A stretch of DNA of 64,000 nucleotides from Mauremys mutica (lineage: Eukaryota > Chordata > Testudines > Geoemydidae), in the NCBI RefSeq assembly GCF_020497125.1, contig NC_059075.1:109035222-109099221 (forward strand). Direction: 5' to 3'. Position numbers and translations under genes: made by a program. A model generated the notes under the pieces. That model did no database searches, was not told the DNA's origin, and worked only from the letters and a program-made list of their open reading frames with translations. Positions 25,801-34,620 of this stretch are shown here, one piece after another (the first letter of the stretch is position 1; each line of letters opens with the position of its first letter).

Positions 25801-26997
25801 GTAGCAACCTGGGCAGGCAAATCTGTTTCTCCTGTTGGTTGGCGCTATTAACAAGGAAACTGAGGAGTCTGTTAAAAGGAAAATAAATTTTCCATCTTTG
25901 GTTAGGTGCACGACTCTGGACATGGCACTCAGGTGCCTGTCCACGGGGCAGTATGCAATCTAAATTGAGTTTGTCCAGACTTGTTTTGTAGCAGTGCAGA
26001 TCCTACTGCAGCATGCCATCGGGCTATAAAAAATCCTGTTGTCTAGGACTAAGTAATCTTAATATGATGAGTCTAAATTAGTGCCTCTAGGTTATGCAGG
26101 TAAATCTTGCAATGGACAACTTTGTAGAGGACTTCATACCTGTACTGCGCACATACCAGGGCCTACATGTGTGAAATATGGTGACAGGTATGGAACTTTC
26201 TTCAGTTCCCATTCCACCTATGAATGGATCCCCCCAGCTTGCGGGTACTTGCAGCAGCATCTAGGCCTCGGCCCAGGCCCAGACGTGTGGACTGAAAAAC
26301 TGGGAGGTGGAGCAGAAGTGCAGTTATAACTGAGGAGGGTGGGCAGGAAGATAAGGAGATGTCTGCCAGGTTTCACTGGAGTTGTGGCCCCCAAAATTGA
26401 GATATTAAAAATAATAAATTTGGGGGTTTATTTGCTTCCTAATAAACTTGCAAGAGTTGGCAGCCCTGGAAGGTGAATCAGGAATGGCACTTTTGACTGA
26501 TGGACTCCATCCAGTTAAATCCTGCTTCCCCGTTACGGCTTTAAAGACCATAGCCTGCCTTTTAAAAAGAAGTAAGTTGCACCAGTCTGCACGTTGGCGT
26601 GGACAGATGCTTCCCCTAGGCTGAAACGATGGATTTGATCACCTAGCACTATCTGTGTGTCTCAGGTTTTCTTTCTCTCCTCTTCACAGGCAAAGAATTC
26701 CCCAACTCCTTTGAGTCCTTAGTGAAGAAGATTTGCAAATATCTGTTCCATGTGCTGGCCCACATCTACTCCTCCCACTTTAAGGAGACTTTGGCACTGG
26801 AGCTGCATGGACACTTAAATACACTCTATACACACTTCATCCTATTCATCAGGGAGTTCAACCTGGTGGACCCTAAAGAAACCACCATCATGGATGACCT
26901 CACGGAGATCCTCTGCAGCAGCAGCGGCAGCGGGAGCAGTAGTAATGGGAGCGGCAACAGCAGCGCAGGAGCACAGAACCACGTGAAGGAGAGATGA
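13708..26997 (+). CDS. MOB2: MOB kinase activator 2, exons 2 to last (spliced, 5' end outside window)
   Basis: Four exons on the + strand join to 228 visible residues plus one split codon: 13708-13868, 14920-15013, 22674-22798 and 26690-26997. The joined protein reads through the family landmarks [72 protein letters not shown] and [20 protein letters not shown], which I recognise as MOB2 rather than MOB1 or MOB3. Expected zinc ligands are present: two Cys in FCTGETC and two His five residues apart in [11 protein letters not shown]2 is a small cytoplasmic/nuclear adaptor that binds the N-terminal region of NDR1/2 (STK38/STK38L) kinases and competes with MOB1; this is family knowledge. The first exon (a few residues in vertebrates) is not in view, because the first visible exon starts with the third base of a codon. 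The introns carry many transposon remnants. Confidence 0.95.
14633..14747. mobile_element. Short MITE with AGGGTGACCAGA inverted ends
   Basis: Begins AGGGTGACCAGATGTCCC and ends GCTGTCTGGTCACCCT, giving a 12-base perfect terminal inverted repeat (AGGGTGACCAGA) on a 115-bp element inside a MOB2 intron. A lone end-like piece (CCGGTCACCCTAAG) recurs at about 45123-45136. Superfamily not settled: no clear target duplication. Confidence 0.7.
14920..15013 (+). CDS. MOB2: MOB2 coding exon (Cys zinc ligands)
   Basis: A TTTTTCAG acceptor ends at 14919 and a GTAAGT donor starts at 15014. The exon completes the Thr codon from the previous exon and encodes [18 protein letters not shown] followed by [12 protein letters not shown], so it carries the two cysteines expected to bind the structural zinc. 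It ends with two bases of a Thr codon. Confidence 0.94.
15014..16424. other. MOB2: MOB2 intron, nothing recognised
   Basis: Start of the large intron. Several chance frames on both strands (15129-15557 and others), none with recognisable domains. Confidence 0.5.
16425..16482. mobile_element. hAT-like element end fragment
   Basis: Reads CAAGGATTCTCAACCTTTTT then CTTTCTGAGGCC and a C-run, resembling the TTCTCAAAC-type ends of the hAT elements elsewhere in the window. The other end is missing. Confidence 0.4.
16485..16694 (-). pseudogene. CR1 LINE reverse transcriptase C-terminal fragment
   Basis: The - strand frame reads [20 protein letters not shown], then [20 protein letters not shown], then [28 protein letters not shown]. 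This is the segment just after the polymerase core in CR1 elements (consensus-like [15 protein letters not shown] and WSPHLKKD). It is truncated on both sides and embedded in MOB2 intron sequence. Confidence 0.8.
16695..18522. other. MOB2: MOB2 intron, nothing recognised
   Basis: No repeat family or exon recognised. Overlapping chance frames on both strands. Confidence 0.45.
18523..18809. mobile_element. Palindromic MITE
   Basis: The ends AGGGCTGGTCTTCATTACC and GGTAGTGAAGACAAGCACTCT are imperfect inverted repeats. Inside, TAAGTGACCTAAGCTACGTC and AACTTAGGTCGACTTACCCT form a second inverted pair, so the right half can fold on itself. No ORF. Confidence 0.68.
18890..19030 (+). repeat. MIR-like SINE fragment
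   Basis: Carries TTGTGACCTTGGTCAGAATG, TTTCCATTTGTAAAATGGGG and GTGCTGTACATGT in the order found in MIR/CORE-type SINEs. Diverged, + orientation. Confidence 0.55.
19074..19871. mobile_element. hAT-like non-autonomous element carrying a C-rich minisatellite
   Basis: The ends CAAGGGCAGGTAAACTTTTT and AGTTTGCCCACCTCTG are inverted relatives. Flanks at 19066-19073 and 19872-19879 are the identical 8-mer CTCTAGGT, a perfect target duplication. The interior (about 19150-19565) is a degenerate tandem repeat built from CCCCTGACC, CCCAGAACCCC and CCCCATCCAACCCC words. After that comes a GC-rich palindromic block (GCACCGGTGGCTGGCAGCGC). No transposase. Confidence 0.82.
19150..19565. repeat. C-rich minisatellite inside hAT-like element
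   Basis: Tandem degenerate units of about 35-45 bases built on AGAACCCCTRCCCCATCCAA with CCCCTGACC/TGCCCCC linkers. Strong strand asymmetry (C-rich on +). Confidence 0.75.
19975..20694 (+). mobile_element. CR1 LINE, 5'-truncated 3' end
   Basis: Starts at ATGCACAGCTACAAAATGGG. Reads degenerate CR1 protein ([59 protein letters not shown]; then [20 protein letters not shown] and [20 protein letters not shown]). Ends with the CR1 3' tail GAGGTCCCTTCCAGCCATAC plus ATTTCAGTGATTCTAA. Several frameshifts. Lies in the large MOB2 intron, + orientation. Confidence 0.9.
20718..21037. mobile_element. Tc1/mariner (pogo/Tigger-like) MITE
   Basis: The ends TAGTAGAACCTCAGAGTTAC and GTAACTCTGAGGTTCTACTG form a 19-base near-perfect inverted repeat flanked by TA on both sides (20716-20717, 21038-21039). 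Inverted words AACATTTTGGAGTTAT and GTTCAGAGTTATGAAC lie in the interior. The TA duplication and end sequence fit a pogo/Tigger-type non-autonomous copy. It starts only 23 bases after the CR1 tail. Confidence 0.75.
21295..21604. mobile_element. hAT-like non-autonomous element with perfect 8-bp duplication
   Basis: Ends CAGGGGTCGGAAACCTTTCA and GGTTGCCCACCCCTG. The flanking 8-mer GGTTAGAT is identical at 21287-21294 and 21605-21612. AT-rich interior, no ORF. A classic hAT-type footprint within a MOB2 intron. Confidence 0.87.
21888..22120 (-). repeat. MIR-like / CORE-SINE fragment
   Basis: Reads GGTGGGTATCATTAGCC, GAGGGTAAGTGACTTACCCA, CACTGTCAAAGCTGGGAACA in the order expected of the reverse complement of a MIR-like SINE with its 3' extension (CTTTCGAAAGCACTTCGCAG). 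Confidence 0.55.
22121..22673. other. MOB2: MOB2 intron, nothing recognised
   Basis: Unique-looking intron sequence up to the acceptor of the central MOB2 exon. Confidence 0.5.
22674..22798 (+). CDS. MOB2: MOB2 coding exon (central)
   Basis: The acceptor is CTCTCCACAG ending at 22673 and the donor is GTATGT from 22799. The frame continues from the previous exon as [20 protein letters not shown], then [20 protein letters not shown]. The last base begins a Gly codon completed in the final exon. The intron before it is about 7.7 kb and holds CR1, hAT and Tigger-like insertions. Confidence 0.94.
22799..23992. other. MOB2: MOB2 intron with a short CR1 relic
   Basis: Mostly unrecognised. At 23318-23370, TTTTCATAGCCTTGAAAGCC then AGAAGGGACTATTACAACAT resembles the reverse complement of a CR1 3' tail, so it is probably a small - strand CR1 fragment. 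Confidence 0.45.
23993..24220. mobile_element. MITE, GTCTACAC class
   Basis: Starts AGGCACTGTCTACACTTGTA and ends GCAGCGTAGACATGACAGGC, inverted relatives of each other. Non-coding and GC-richer than the flanks. Same family vocabulary as 845-1100 and 8535-8787. Confidence 0.6.
24221..25299. other. MOB2: MOB2 intron, nothing recognised
   Basis: No exon or family repeat recognised. The frame at 24303-24746 (-) has no recognisable domain. Confidence 0.45.
25300..25545 (+). mobile_element. Penelope-like element tail (3' end)
   Basis: Reads CACCTTTTCATGTTCTCTGT, ATGTATAAATATCTCCTGTC, then CATCTGAAGAAGTGAGCTGT / AGCTCACGAAAGCTCATGCT, then AATAAATTTGTTAGTCTTTA and GGTGCCACAAGTACTCCTG. This is the same tail architecture as the Penelope-like copy at 12.6 kb but a different subfamily. 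The 5' coding part is absent. Confidence 0.68.
25446..25482 (+). ncRNA. Hammerhead-like motif in Penelope-like tail (candidate)
   Basis: CTGAAGAA is followed by a perfect six-pair hairpin (GTGAGC, loop TGTA, GCTCAC), then GAAA, then a two-pair helix (GC, loop TCAT, GC) and a U-A step. This matches the order CUGANGA, helix II, GAAA, short helix III, UH of a hammerhead core. There is one extra A before helix II, and no convincing helix I. Penelope-like terminal repeats are known to carry hammerhead ribozymes, so a decayed ribozyme is plausible but unproven. Confidence 0.4.
25546..26689. other. MOB2: MOB2 intron before last exon
   Basis: No family repeat firmly recognised. Ends in a pyrimidine-rich acceptor before the last MOB2 exon. 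Confidence 0.5.
26690..26997 (+). CDS. MOB2: MOB2 last coding exon and stop
   Basis: The acceptor is CTCTTCACAG ending at 26689. The exon encodes [20 protein letters not shown], the His pair in AHIYSSHF and the helix [20 protein letters not shown]. It then runs into a Ser/Gly/Asn-rich tail made by imperfect AGC/GGC repeats at about 26914-26966, and ends AQNHVKER with TGA at 26995-26997. The low-complexity tail is a loose insert before the conserved last residues. Confidence 0.95.
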
Positions 26998-27034
26998 GCC
27001 TTCCTATGGAGCAAAACTAACATTAACATAAAAA

Positions 27035-27091
27035 CAATATTATATATTCTATATATGTGTGTGTATGTATATGTGCATATATATATATACA
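27035..27091. repeat. TA/TG-rich microsatellite in MOB2 3'UTR
   Basis: Alternating purine-pyrimidine stretch of TATA, TGTG and ATAT runs, imperfect, lying in the MOB2 3'UTR. Confidence 0.75.
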
Positions 27092-27892
27092 GACATACAC
27101 AGCAATGAAAGTTTAAGCAATTATGCTGCCACCACAGGACGTGTAGTCGTATGGGACTGTACGGAGCTTTTGTTAATGCACCATCTGGTGAGAAGTTGCA
27201 CCAATCTTCTTTTATTGTTTTCCTCCTGTTCCTTCTTTCTTTCCCCCTGTCAGATGGCTGACAGATGCTGTTTTTAGAGAAGAACCATGTTTTTGAGTTG
27301 GGCTGCTGTTTTTCTTTTTTTGGTCTTTTTCTTCAGTCTTGAGTGCAAGCCCTTCTATCTTTCTAGGATGGTGGTACTGCCATTTTAAAAATATATATTA
27401 TGTTATAAGAAGTGACTCTTACTTTGAAGTGGCTTAAATGCAGATTTTGTTTTGGGGTTTGGTTTTTACATAGACTCCCCCTCCCAGTTTTGCATAGAGT
27501 CCCCAGTCAATTGCATCTTGCCCTTTGCTGGCTTATAATGGGAAGAAGAGATGCCTGGCTTGACTGCAGTAGCAGTAGGGGCTCGCTACAAATGTAATGG
27601 GTGTGATTCTTCATCTGGCTATGAACCTGCAAGAGGATCCACAAGCCTTTCTGCTTGTTGCTCCAACAAAATACATATACTTGTTTCTCTGCCCCTCCCG
27701 TCCCAGGCACACATCCAGGAATAATAGTAGTGAGATCGTTGGGGTCTGTAAGAGCCACCACCATTTACTTCCCATAGAAAAGGGGGCCAGGGGGAGAAGG
27801 GTGCACTGAGTCAGTCACCGGCTGTGATAGAGAGATGGCTGTTGGCATAAAATTATATTGTTGGCTTATTTTTAGTTCATCTGTTCAATAAT

Positions 27893-27898
27893 AATAAA
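27893..27898 (+). terminator. Polyadenylation signal of MOB2
   Basis: AATAAA inside an A-rich run, about 0.9 kb after the stop codon and followed within 40 bases by a T/G-rich stretch (TTGTTTTTGTC). It is the only strong signal in the first kilobase after the gene. Confidence 0.65.
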
Positions 27899-27915
27899 AA
27901 AAAAATTTCTATCAG

Positions 27916-30900
27916 GCCTGAGCCTTGTTTTTGTCTTCAGCGACACAAATCACTAAATGTTTGCTTAAAAGATGCAGAGATGCTTTGCTAGGTGAGTGCA
28001 TGGGAAACTGTTAGCCTGGCTAGCTCCCTGCACAAAGTCTAATTTTGAAAGGATAATGTCAACCAACTTTAAAAAAAACCTGCTATTTTCCACCCTATAC
28101 GTTGCATTTTGTTCATTTTATGCATTGCTACCATAATATAATCAAGTACCCGCAGAGGGGGCTGCAGTGTGGTAAGAGCTGCATATACCTGTTTGTACAG
28201 GACCTGTGCTGAACAGTTTACAATCTCAGAAGTAGTGGGGATGAGGGATATACACCCCTGTATGCACTTTTCATGCACATGCACACTTTCATCTCCAGTC
28301 TGCAGAATGTTTCTAATTACATGAAGACTTCTCACCTGTTGCTTGGCTAGTTTCTTGTTGGCACTGTGGCAGAAGTCTTGAGGTGGGAGTTGGAGAGAGC
28401 AGTAACCTTATTAAGCAGTTCAGGGAAGGTGTCAGCTTAAGATGTACTCAATCGTATACCCTAACGAGGCTGTTGCAAACATCGTTCTTTTGTATGTACT
28501 CCCTTGTTTGCACCATATTATACAAACACCAGAGCACCGATTGGACCAATAATTGCTTGCTTCAAGGGACATTCAGGCACTGGTTGGTGTCATGAAAATG
28601 GTGGCCATTTTGAAGTTAAGGTAGGGGCTGATCTATTTGGGCTACCTTGAGTATAAACTTTCACAACCCTGCCTACTGGACAGCTTATATTCAGAAATGC
28701 CATGATATGCCAGGGGTAGATTTCCCACAATACTGTACCTGCTCAAGGTCAGGGACAGAAGGCTAGTGACTGCCCTTAATCTAAAGGGAAAGCCTCTGCC
28801 CTGATGTACAGTACCCTGCCTATGTGAAGGGGAGACATCTGCTATGGCTAGTTAGCATCGGACAGTTACTTCCAACCAGTAAGCTGGTTTAGTAGGACAC
28901 AAGGTATGCTAGGAATTCATTGATTTAGTGCCTTTACAAAAGTTAGAAAGCTGCTAAGTATTAATGCATAAGCCCATGACATCACCCAGCCCCATTTAAA
29001 CAAAAATACATTCCTCCCATTAAAAGCAGATGATTAAACAGTGTTAAATGTATTGTGGTCTTCAAGTGCAATCTACTGGTAGCAGAGCAGCAGTACAGAG
29101 TACAAAAGTGAGAGATAAGAATCCCTCAGTTCTCATCCTGGCTGCCCCCTAACCTCTGGGCAAGGTAGCTAGAACCAACTTCTCAAAAGAAAACAGTAAT
29201 TTGGGGGACTACCATTTTTGAGAGCCCAACCTGAGACACCCCTTAAAGGGACCTGATTTTCAGAAAGTGCTGAGCATCCACCCTCTGACGATCAAAACCT
29301 ATAAAAGTGTCGAGTTGGGCACCCCAAATCACTAGTCACCTTTGAATATGTAGGTGTTAGAGTCCAGTTCTGCATTTGTCAAAGTTAGGGCAAAGCTTCT
29401 GTTGACTTCTCCCATTCTGCTTGAATTTCCCTATGTCTAGCTTGGGATTAAATTTCTCTTCTGCCTAAGAGGAAACTTGTACTGATGACTTAAAAGCTTT
29501 GTAGGCAAGCCCATGTAGACACTTACCTTGGTTTAAAAGCACCTTCTATCTATAAGGTTATGTCAGTTCCTTACCAACTTAAACTACAATTAAACAAAAG
29601 CCTTCTGTGTGGTAAGGTCCACAGAGCCATTGGACTGAGACATTCCCATCTGCTTGTAGCTTGGGGCAGAATCAGACCTGTTCAGGCACTGGCAGTAGGC
29701 TGCATCTCACCACCTGAAGTTCCAGCTAATTTGATCTGCCTCACCAGCAGTCAGCAACTCAGCCACACTTCCCTGCTGTAGTAGTTTATGGGGGAGAATT
29801 TCACACTTCTCCCCAATAACAATTTGGTCCTAGCGGTCTCTGCCTTTTGATGACATTGTCCTCACAGTTCCACTTGCCCTTCTCTGAGGCATGTACTGCT
29901 TCAAGGATAGATCTAAGCTAGAAAAGCCAGAATCAAAAGAAAGGTCTGTCTCTCCTTGGGGAGCTCAACCAGCTCTGGGGTCAGGCTGCTGCTCACAGGA
30001 AAGTAGCCAGACAGGATTGGGAAACCCGCCTCTAGGCACGAACAGACCATTTCCATGAGGGAAGTGTGTCAGATGGAAGTTCATGCTGAAGTCCCTAGAA
30101 CCTTCACTCCTGTCTGTGGAGCTCAGTTGCTATCTCCAGCCACGGATGGAGGACACAGCATGAGGCTTTCAAGCTCAGCTCTCTCTCCTCCTGCTATCAC
30201 CTCTTCACAGACCTCCCAGCTGATCCCTAGTGATATCCCAGGCTGTGACCTCCACCGAAAGAGCAGACCAAGTGGATTCCATGCACAAGAGAAGGCAGAG
30301 AGTTGAGGGAGCTCCATCTTGAAGCCCCAGCCAGTGCCTTCCTTGAGAAACCCATGCAGAGAAGGGGAGACAATAAACCCAGCCTCTTTGAGGACAGGGT
30401 GGTAGCTAGTCACTGGAAATATTTTTGGACCATTCTCTGAAGCAGAATTATTGGGACAAACTCCCCAAAAGGAGCTAAATGAATAAATAAAATCAGCATC
30501 CAGCTCCCATCTTCAGCTTCACAGAGTGCAGCCTGGCAGCTCAGTGCTGGGGGGAAAAACCCACGCCAGAGCTAGGTACTGATTCCACTAGGCATGGCCA
30601 GACCCCCAAAATGGGATTCCTTCTCAGGGGAAGAGGGCATCTGTCCAAACCAGAGTTAGGGTATTTTAATATATATTATTTGATCAAATATATACCTCCA
30701 TCAGGCAAAGGACTGTGAAACCACACTTAGGAGGCCTGCAGCCACCCTAGACAAGCTATAGCTATATATCCCTCTTTGTACTCGTGAAGATGAAACAAAA
30801 GGATTTTCTGCCATACCTAAATGACAGGAAAAGTGTTGGGCTGTCCTTCCCTGCTGCTGTGGGTCACCATTCCCTAGTATGCAGGTTATTGCCCTCAGCT

Positions 30901-32694
30901 TCTGTTGCGGATTGCCATGCTTCATCTCATCTGGCCAGCTGTGAAAGAACAAGCAGACAATATGGGGGCTTTTGGGCCCCTCATTTTTCTTCCTTTCTAA
31001 CCTTCCCCGCCCCTGCCTTCCACCCTGTAAAGCCAGAAGGTTCCTCCATGTGCACCAGTCCAAACACATCATGGTAACATTACCAAAGTTCTGTGTTGCT
31101 CAGGGACTCAGAAATGGGGGTGGTTTTTACCTGGAAGAGAGGTCACAAACCTTTCACGGGGAGCCAAGTCCAGCCAGGCAGGCATCACATTAGAGTCCGT
31201 CTCTTCAGTAGGAAAACTCTCCGGTGGCATTATAGGAAAAAAAAAATAGACAGCCCTGTCATCCTATATACTATGTGCCTCTCCACAAGCATTGCTAATA
31301 AGAGTGCGCAGATTGGTGGCACTCAATCTAGAAATCCCATGGCCTAAGGCCTTCTCCCTGAGAACGATAGTGGGATATAAATCTTTCTCATGGGTATATG
31401 GAGGTTCGCTCCTTGAGATCAGCTGCTTAGGCAGATCAGTGCTCAATTCTGTTAGTGCTACAGGGGAAAGTAAAAGTTATTGCTGAGTTGTCAGACGTGT
31501 GCACTTACAGTCCTAACAGGACATTATAGACCGGAGCAGAGGTCACATGACAAGGTGAGTTAGTCCCTGAAGTAACAGGAGAAAATATTTCTTTGCAAAT
31601 GGTGCCTAGAACAAATGCAGGCAGGGTGCTGAGGCGAGAGTAGCAGCTGTTCTCCACTGCCTCACAGCAATCTGCATGACTCCCAACCAGCTCAAGCTGG
31701 AGTTAGGATCCATAATGGAGCCACCACTTCTTTCAGTTTGGGAGCAAATGTCTCTTTGGTCAAAACAAGGTGACAGGACACTGTCAACAGAGAGTACCCA
31801 GCTGTGCAAGAACCACAGGAACACCTTGGTCTCATTCCCAATACCAAGCAACCCATAGAAATGCCACAATATGAATGAAAACATATACAGCAGCTACTTC
31901 AGATCAAGACAGAATTGGATTGAAGAGTGTAACCTGTACCCAGAAATATCCTGATACTGTAAGTCAATACTGTAAGTCAATTGGATGGGCTGGTGATTGA
32001 CCTCTCTCATCTGGACACAGCAGCAACGTGCCCTGTAGCCTTGCCATGTGCTAGGACCTGGAATGAATGACTGCTCCCAAAGCAGAGATTTTTTTCTTTC
32101 CACCTCTCCCACAGCATCCCGGAGCAATGCAAAATATGAGAGCGAGAGAGCAGCATGCTACTGTGCAGGCCTTCCTGGCTGAAGAGGCTCTGGTTCTCAG
32201 GTCCGCTTCACCTAACACTTGACCTTCCACTGCCTCTAGCTCACGGGGAGGTCTGCTGCTCCAAAGCCAATCTTCCATCTGGGACCAGATAAGTTTAAAA
32301 TGGATATCAGGAGGATGTGATGAGTGCTGTTGTGGACCTTAGTGGTGGTGGTGGGGTGGGGTGGTCGGCAACCTCTGGAACCACATGCATCTCTTTGGCT
32401 GCCCCCTTGCAGGCAGCTGGTTTTTTGAGGCGGTGCGAGATGGCAGCTCAGACTGGGAGTAGGAGAGGGTGTGAGGTGCAGGCTCTGGCCAGGAGGCACT
32501 TACCACAGGTGGCTCCTGGCCGGCAGCACAGCAGGGCTCATCAGGCTGCCTGCCTGACCTGGCCCCATGCCGCTCCCAGAAGTGGCTGGCCACTGCCACA
32601 TCTCTGCAGCCTATTGGGGGGAGGTGGGTAGCGGGTCTCCGTGTGCGGGGATTCTTCAGCACAGGCCAGACACCATTTTCCATGTGTGGAACAA
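27916..32694. other. Intergenic, no gene recognised
   Basis: Sequence downstream of MOB2. Many frames of 60-120 codons on both strands, all overlapping one another and none with recognisable domains. A short palindromic AT block lies at 30663-30690. I see no host exon. Confidence 0.45.
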
Positions 32695-32701
32695 GCAAAA
32701 T

Positions 32702-32874
32702 AAACAGAGTCCGGTGGCACCTTAAAGACTAACCGATTTATTTGGGCATAAGATTTTGTGGGTAAAAAAACCTCACTTCTTCAGATGCCCAAATAAATCT
32801 GTTAGTCTTTAAGGTGCCACCGGACTCCTCCGTTGTTTTTGTGGATGCAGACTAACACGGCTACCTCCTGAAGC
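32702..32874. mobile_element. Fold-back pair of Penelope-like tails
   Basis: The left half (32702-32786) is the - strand copy of the tail (GAGTCCGGTGGCACCTTAAA, GATTTATTTGGGCATAAG, CACTTCTTCAGAT). The right half (about 32783-32874) restarts on the + strand at ATGCCCAAATAAATCTGTTA and runs through GGTGCCACCGGACTCC to GCAGACTAACACGGCTACCT. The two halves are directly abutting inverted copies sharing ATGC at the junction. Confidence 0.7.
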
Positions 32875-32914
32875 AAAATAAAACAACTCTCTACAAACTA
32901 TCCAGAGGAATTAC

Positions 32915-33556
32915 TTAAGCTCAGTACCAATGTGGACACAAGAACAAATGGATATAAACTGACCATCAGGAAGTTTAGACTTGAAATTAGACAAAGGTTT
33001 CTAACCATCAGAGGAGTGAAGTTCTGGAATAGCCTTCCACGGGGAGCAGTGGGGGCAAAAGACATATCTGGCTTCAAGACTAAGCTTGATAAGTTTATGG
33101 AGGCGATGGTATGGTGGGATAGCCTAATTTTGGCAATTAATTGGTGTTTGACTATTAGCGGTAAATATGCCCTATGGCTTGTGATGGGATGTTAGATGGG
33201 GTGGGATCTGAGTTACTACAGAGAATTCTTTCCTGGGTGCTGACTGGTGAGTCTTGCCCACATGCTCAGGGTTTAACTGATCGCCATATTTGGGATCGGG
33301 AAGGACTTTTCCTCCAGGGCAGATTGGCAGAAGCCCTGGGGGGTTTTCGCCTTCCTCTGCAGCGTGGGGCACGGGTCACTTGCTGGAAGGTTCTCTGCAC
33401 CTTGAAGTTTTTAAACCGTGACTTGAGGACTTCAGTGCCTCAGACACAGGTTTGATACAGGAGTGGGTGGGTGAGATTCTGTGGCCTGCATTGTGCAGGA
33501 GGTCAGACTAGATGATCATAATGGTCCCTTCTGACCTTAAAGTCTATGAACAGGAA
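32915..33556 (+). mobile_element. CR1 LINE 3' end
   Basis: The start encodes TNGYKLTIRKFRLEIRQRFL, TIRGVKFWNSLPRGAVG and GFKTKLDKFMEAM, the CR1 ORF2 C-terminus. The end is the CR1-type tail GGAGGTCAGACTAGATGATC followed by GGTCCCTTCTGACCTTAAAG. 5'-truncated and + oriented. The coding part decays after about 33195. Confidence 0.85.
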
Positions 33557-33755
33557 GGCTGCTTTGCAGCTGGTGTGAACTCAGGCTTCCTCCATATCCT
33601 CTCACTCCAGTGACACTGTAGCTTGTTTAAACAGTACATAACAGAAGGGGGAAGAAAGATCACAGCAGACTCTTGGCACAAGATTGCTATTTTGCTGTCA
33701 AAACACGGAATGTACCCTATTTATTTATTTTGCATACACAGAGTATACTCTAGGG

Positions 33756-34038
33756 CAGCATTTCTCAAACTGGGGTCTGCGAGGGTACTCCAGGGGGTCT
33801 GCCTGCCCCACTGATCAACTTCTCCCCCTTCCTCCCAGTGCCTCTTGCATGCCAGGGAACAGTGTGCAGGAGGTGCTTGGCGGGAGAAGTGGGGATGGGT
33901 CGTGCTCGGGGGAGGCGGCAGAAAGAGATGGGAAGAGGAGGGGTGGGACTGGGGCTAGCAGAGGTGGGATTTGGGGGTCTGTGAAAATTTTTAAATCAAA
34001 ATGGGTGTCCTCGGGTTGCTAAAGTTTGAGAACCGCTG
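33756..34038. mobile_element. hAT-like non-autonomous element with perfect 8-bp duplication
   Basis: Ends CAGCATTTCTCAAACTGGGG and AAAGTTTGAGAACCGCTG. Flanks CTCTAGGG are identical at 33748-33755 and 34039-34046. The G/A-rich interior has no transposase frame. Confidence 0.88.
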
Positions 34039-34264
34039 CTCTAGGGTGATGTCGTGAGAAGGGAGAAGAATCTATTAAGATGTCTATGCACACCGGTCAC
34101 AAGGAGGCTAGCAAACTTGCCTCTTTTGTGACACCATTGCACATACAACCTTCTCAGTGAGGAACCGGACACTGCTGCTGCTAGGACAATTGAAATCGGG
34201 GAGAGAGGAAGCATGGTCTTGAGGGTAAGAATTATTATTTTTTTTTTAGTTCAAAAGGAATTAT

Positions 34265-34340
34265 TCTGGGAAAGTTCTGTGGTCTGTGTTATACAGGAGG
34301 TCAGACTACATGATCACAATAGTCCCGTCTGGCCTTGTAA
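34265..34340 (+). mobile_element. CR1 3' tail fragment
   Basis: GGTCTGTGTTATACAGGAGG then TCAGACTACATGATCACAAT and GTCCCGTCTGGCCTTGTAAT matches the CR1 3' tail seen at 33480-33550. Only the tail remains. Confidence 0.7.
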
Positions 34341-34344
34341 TTTA

Positions 34345-34620
34345 TGAGTTGGGCACTGGCCAGGGACACAGAAAATCTAGATTCAAATCTCAGTTCTGCT
34401 GCAGAATTCCTGAGACACCTTGGGCAAATCTTAGTCTCTCGGTGCCTCAGTTCCTCACCTGTGAAAATGCGGCTAACACCACTTCCTTTCCCTCGGCCCT
34501 TGTCTGGTTTATCTAGTTAGACTGTAACCTCTTTAGAGCAGGGACGGTCTCTTACTTCAGGTCTGTACAGCACCTAACACAATGGGGCCTTGAGCTCAGT
34601 TGTGACCTCTACATAATAAA
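34345..34620 (+). repeat. MIR-like SINE with 3' extension
   Basis: Reads AGATTCAAATCTCAGTTCTG, CACCTTGGGCAAATCTTAGT, GGTGCCTCAGTTCCTCACCT, then AGACTGTAACCTCTTTAGAG, CAGGGACGGTCTCTTACTTC and CAGCACCTAACACAATGGGG. Order and content fit a MIR/CORE-type SINE in + orientation, unusually long. Confidence 0.65.

Larger units (their letters stand above)
26998..27915 (+). other. MOB2: MOB2 3' untranslated region
   Basis: Sequence between the MOB2 stop and the first good polyadenylation signal. It contains a TA/TG-rich microsatellite stretch (about 27035-27091) and several T-rich runs. No other coding signal was seen. The 3' end is inferred from the AATAAA at 27893; the true cleavage site is unknown. 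Confidence 0.7.

Noticed and set aside
30701..31072. 123-codon - strand frame downstream of MOB2
   Set aside because: No recognisable domain, overlapped by + strand frames of similar length, no splice or promoter context; treated as chance.
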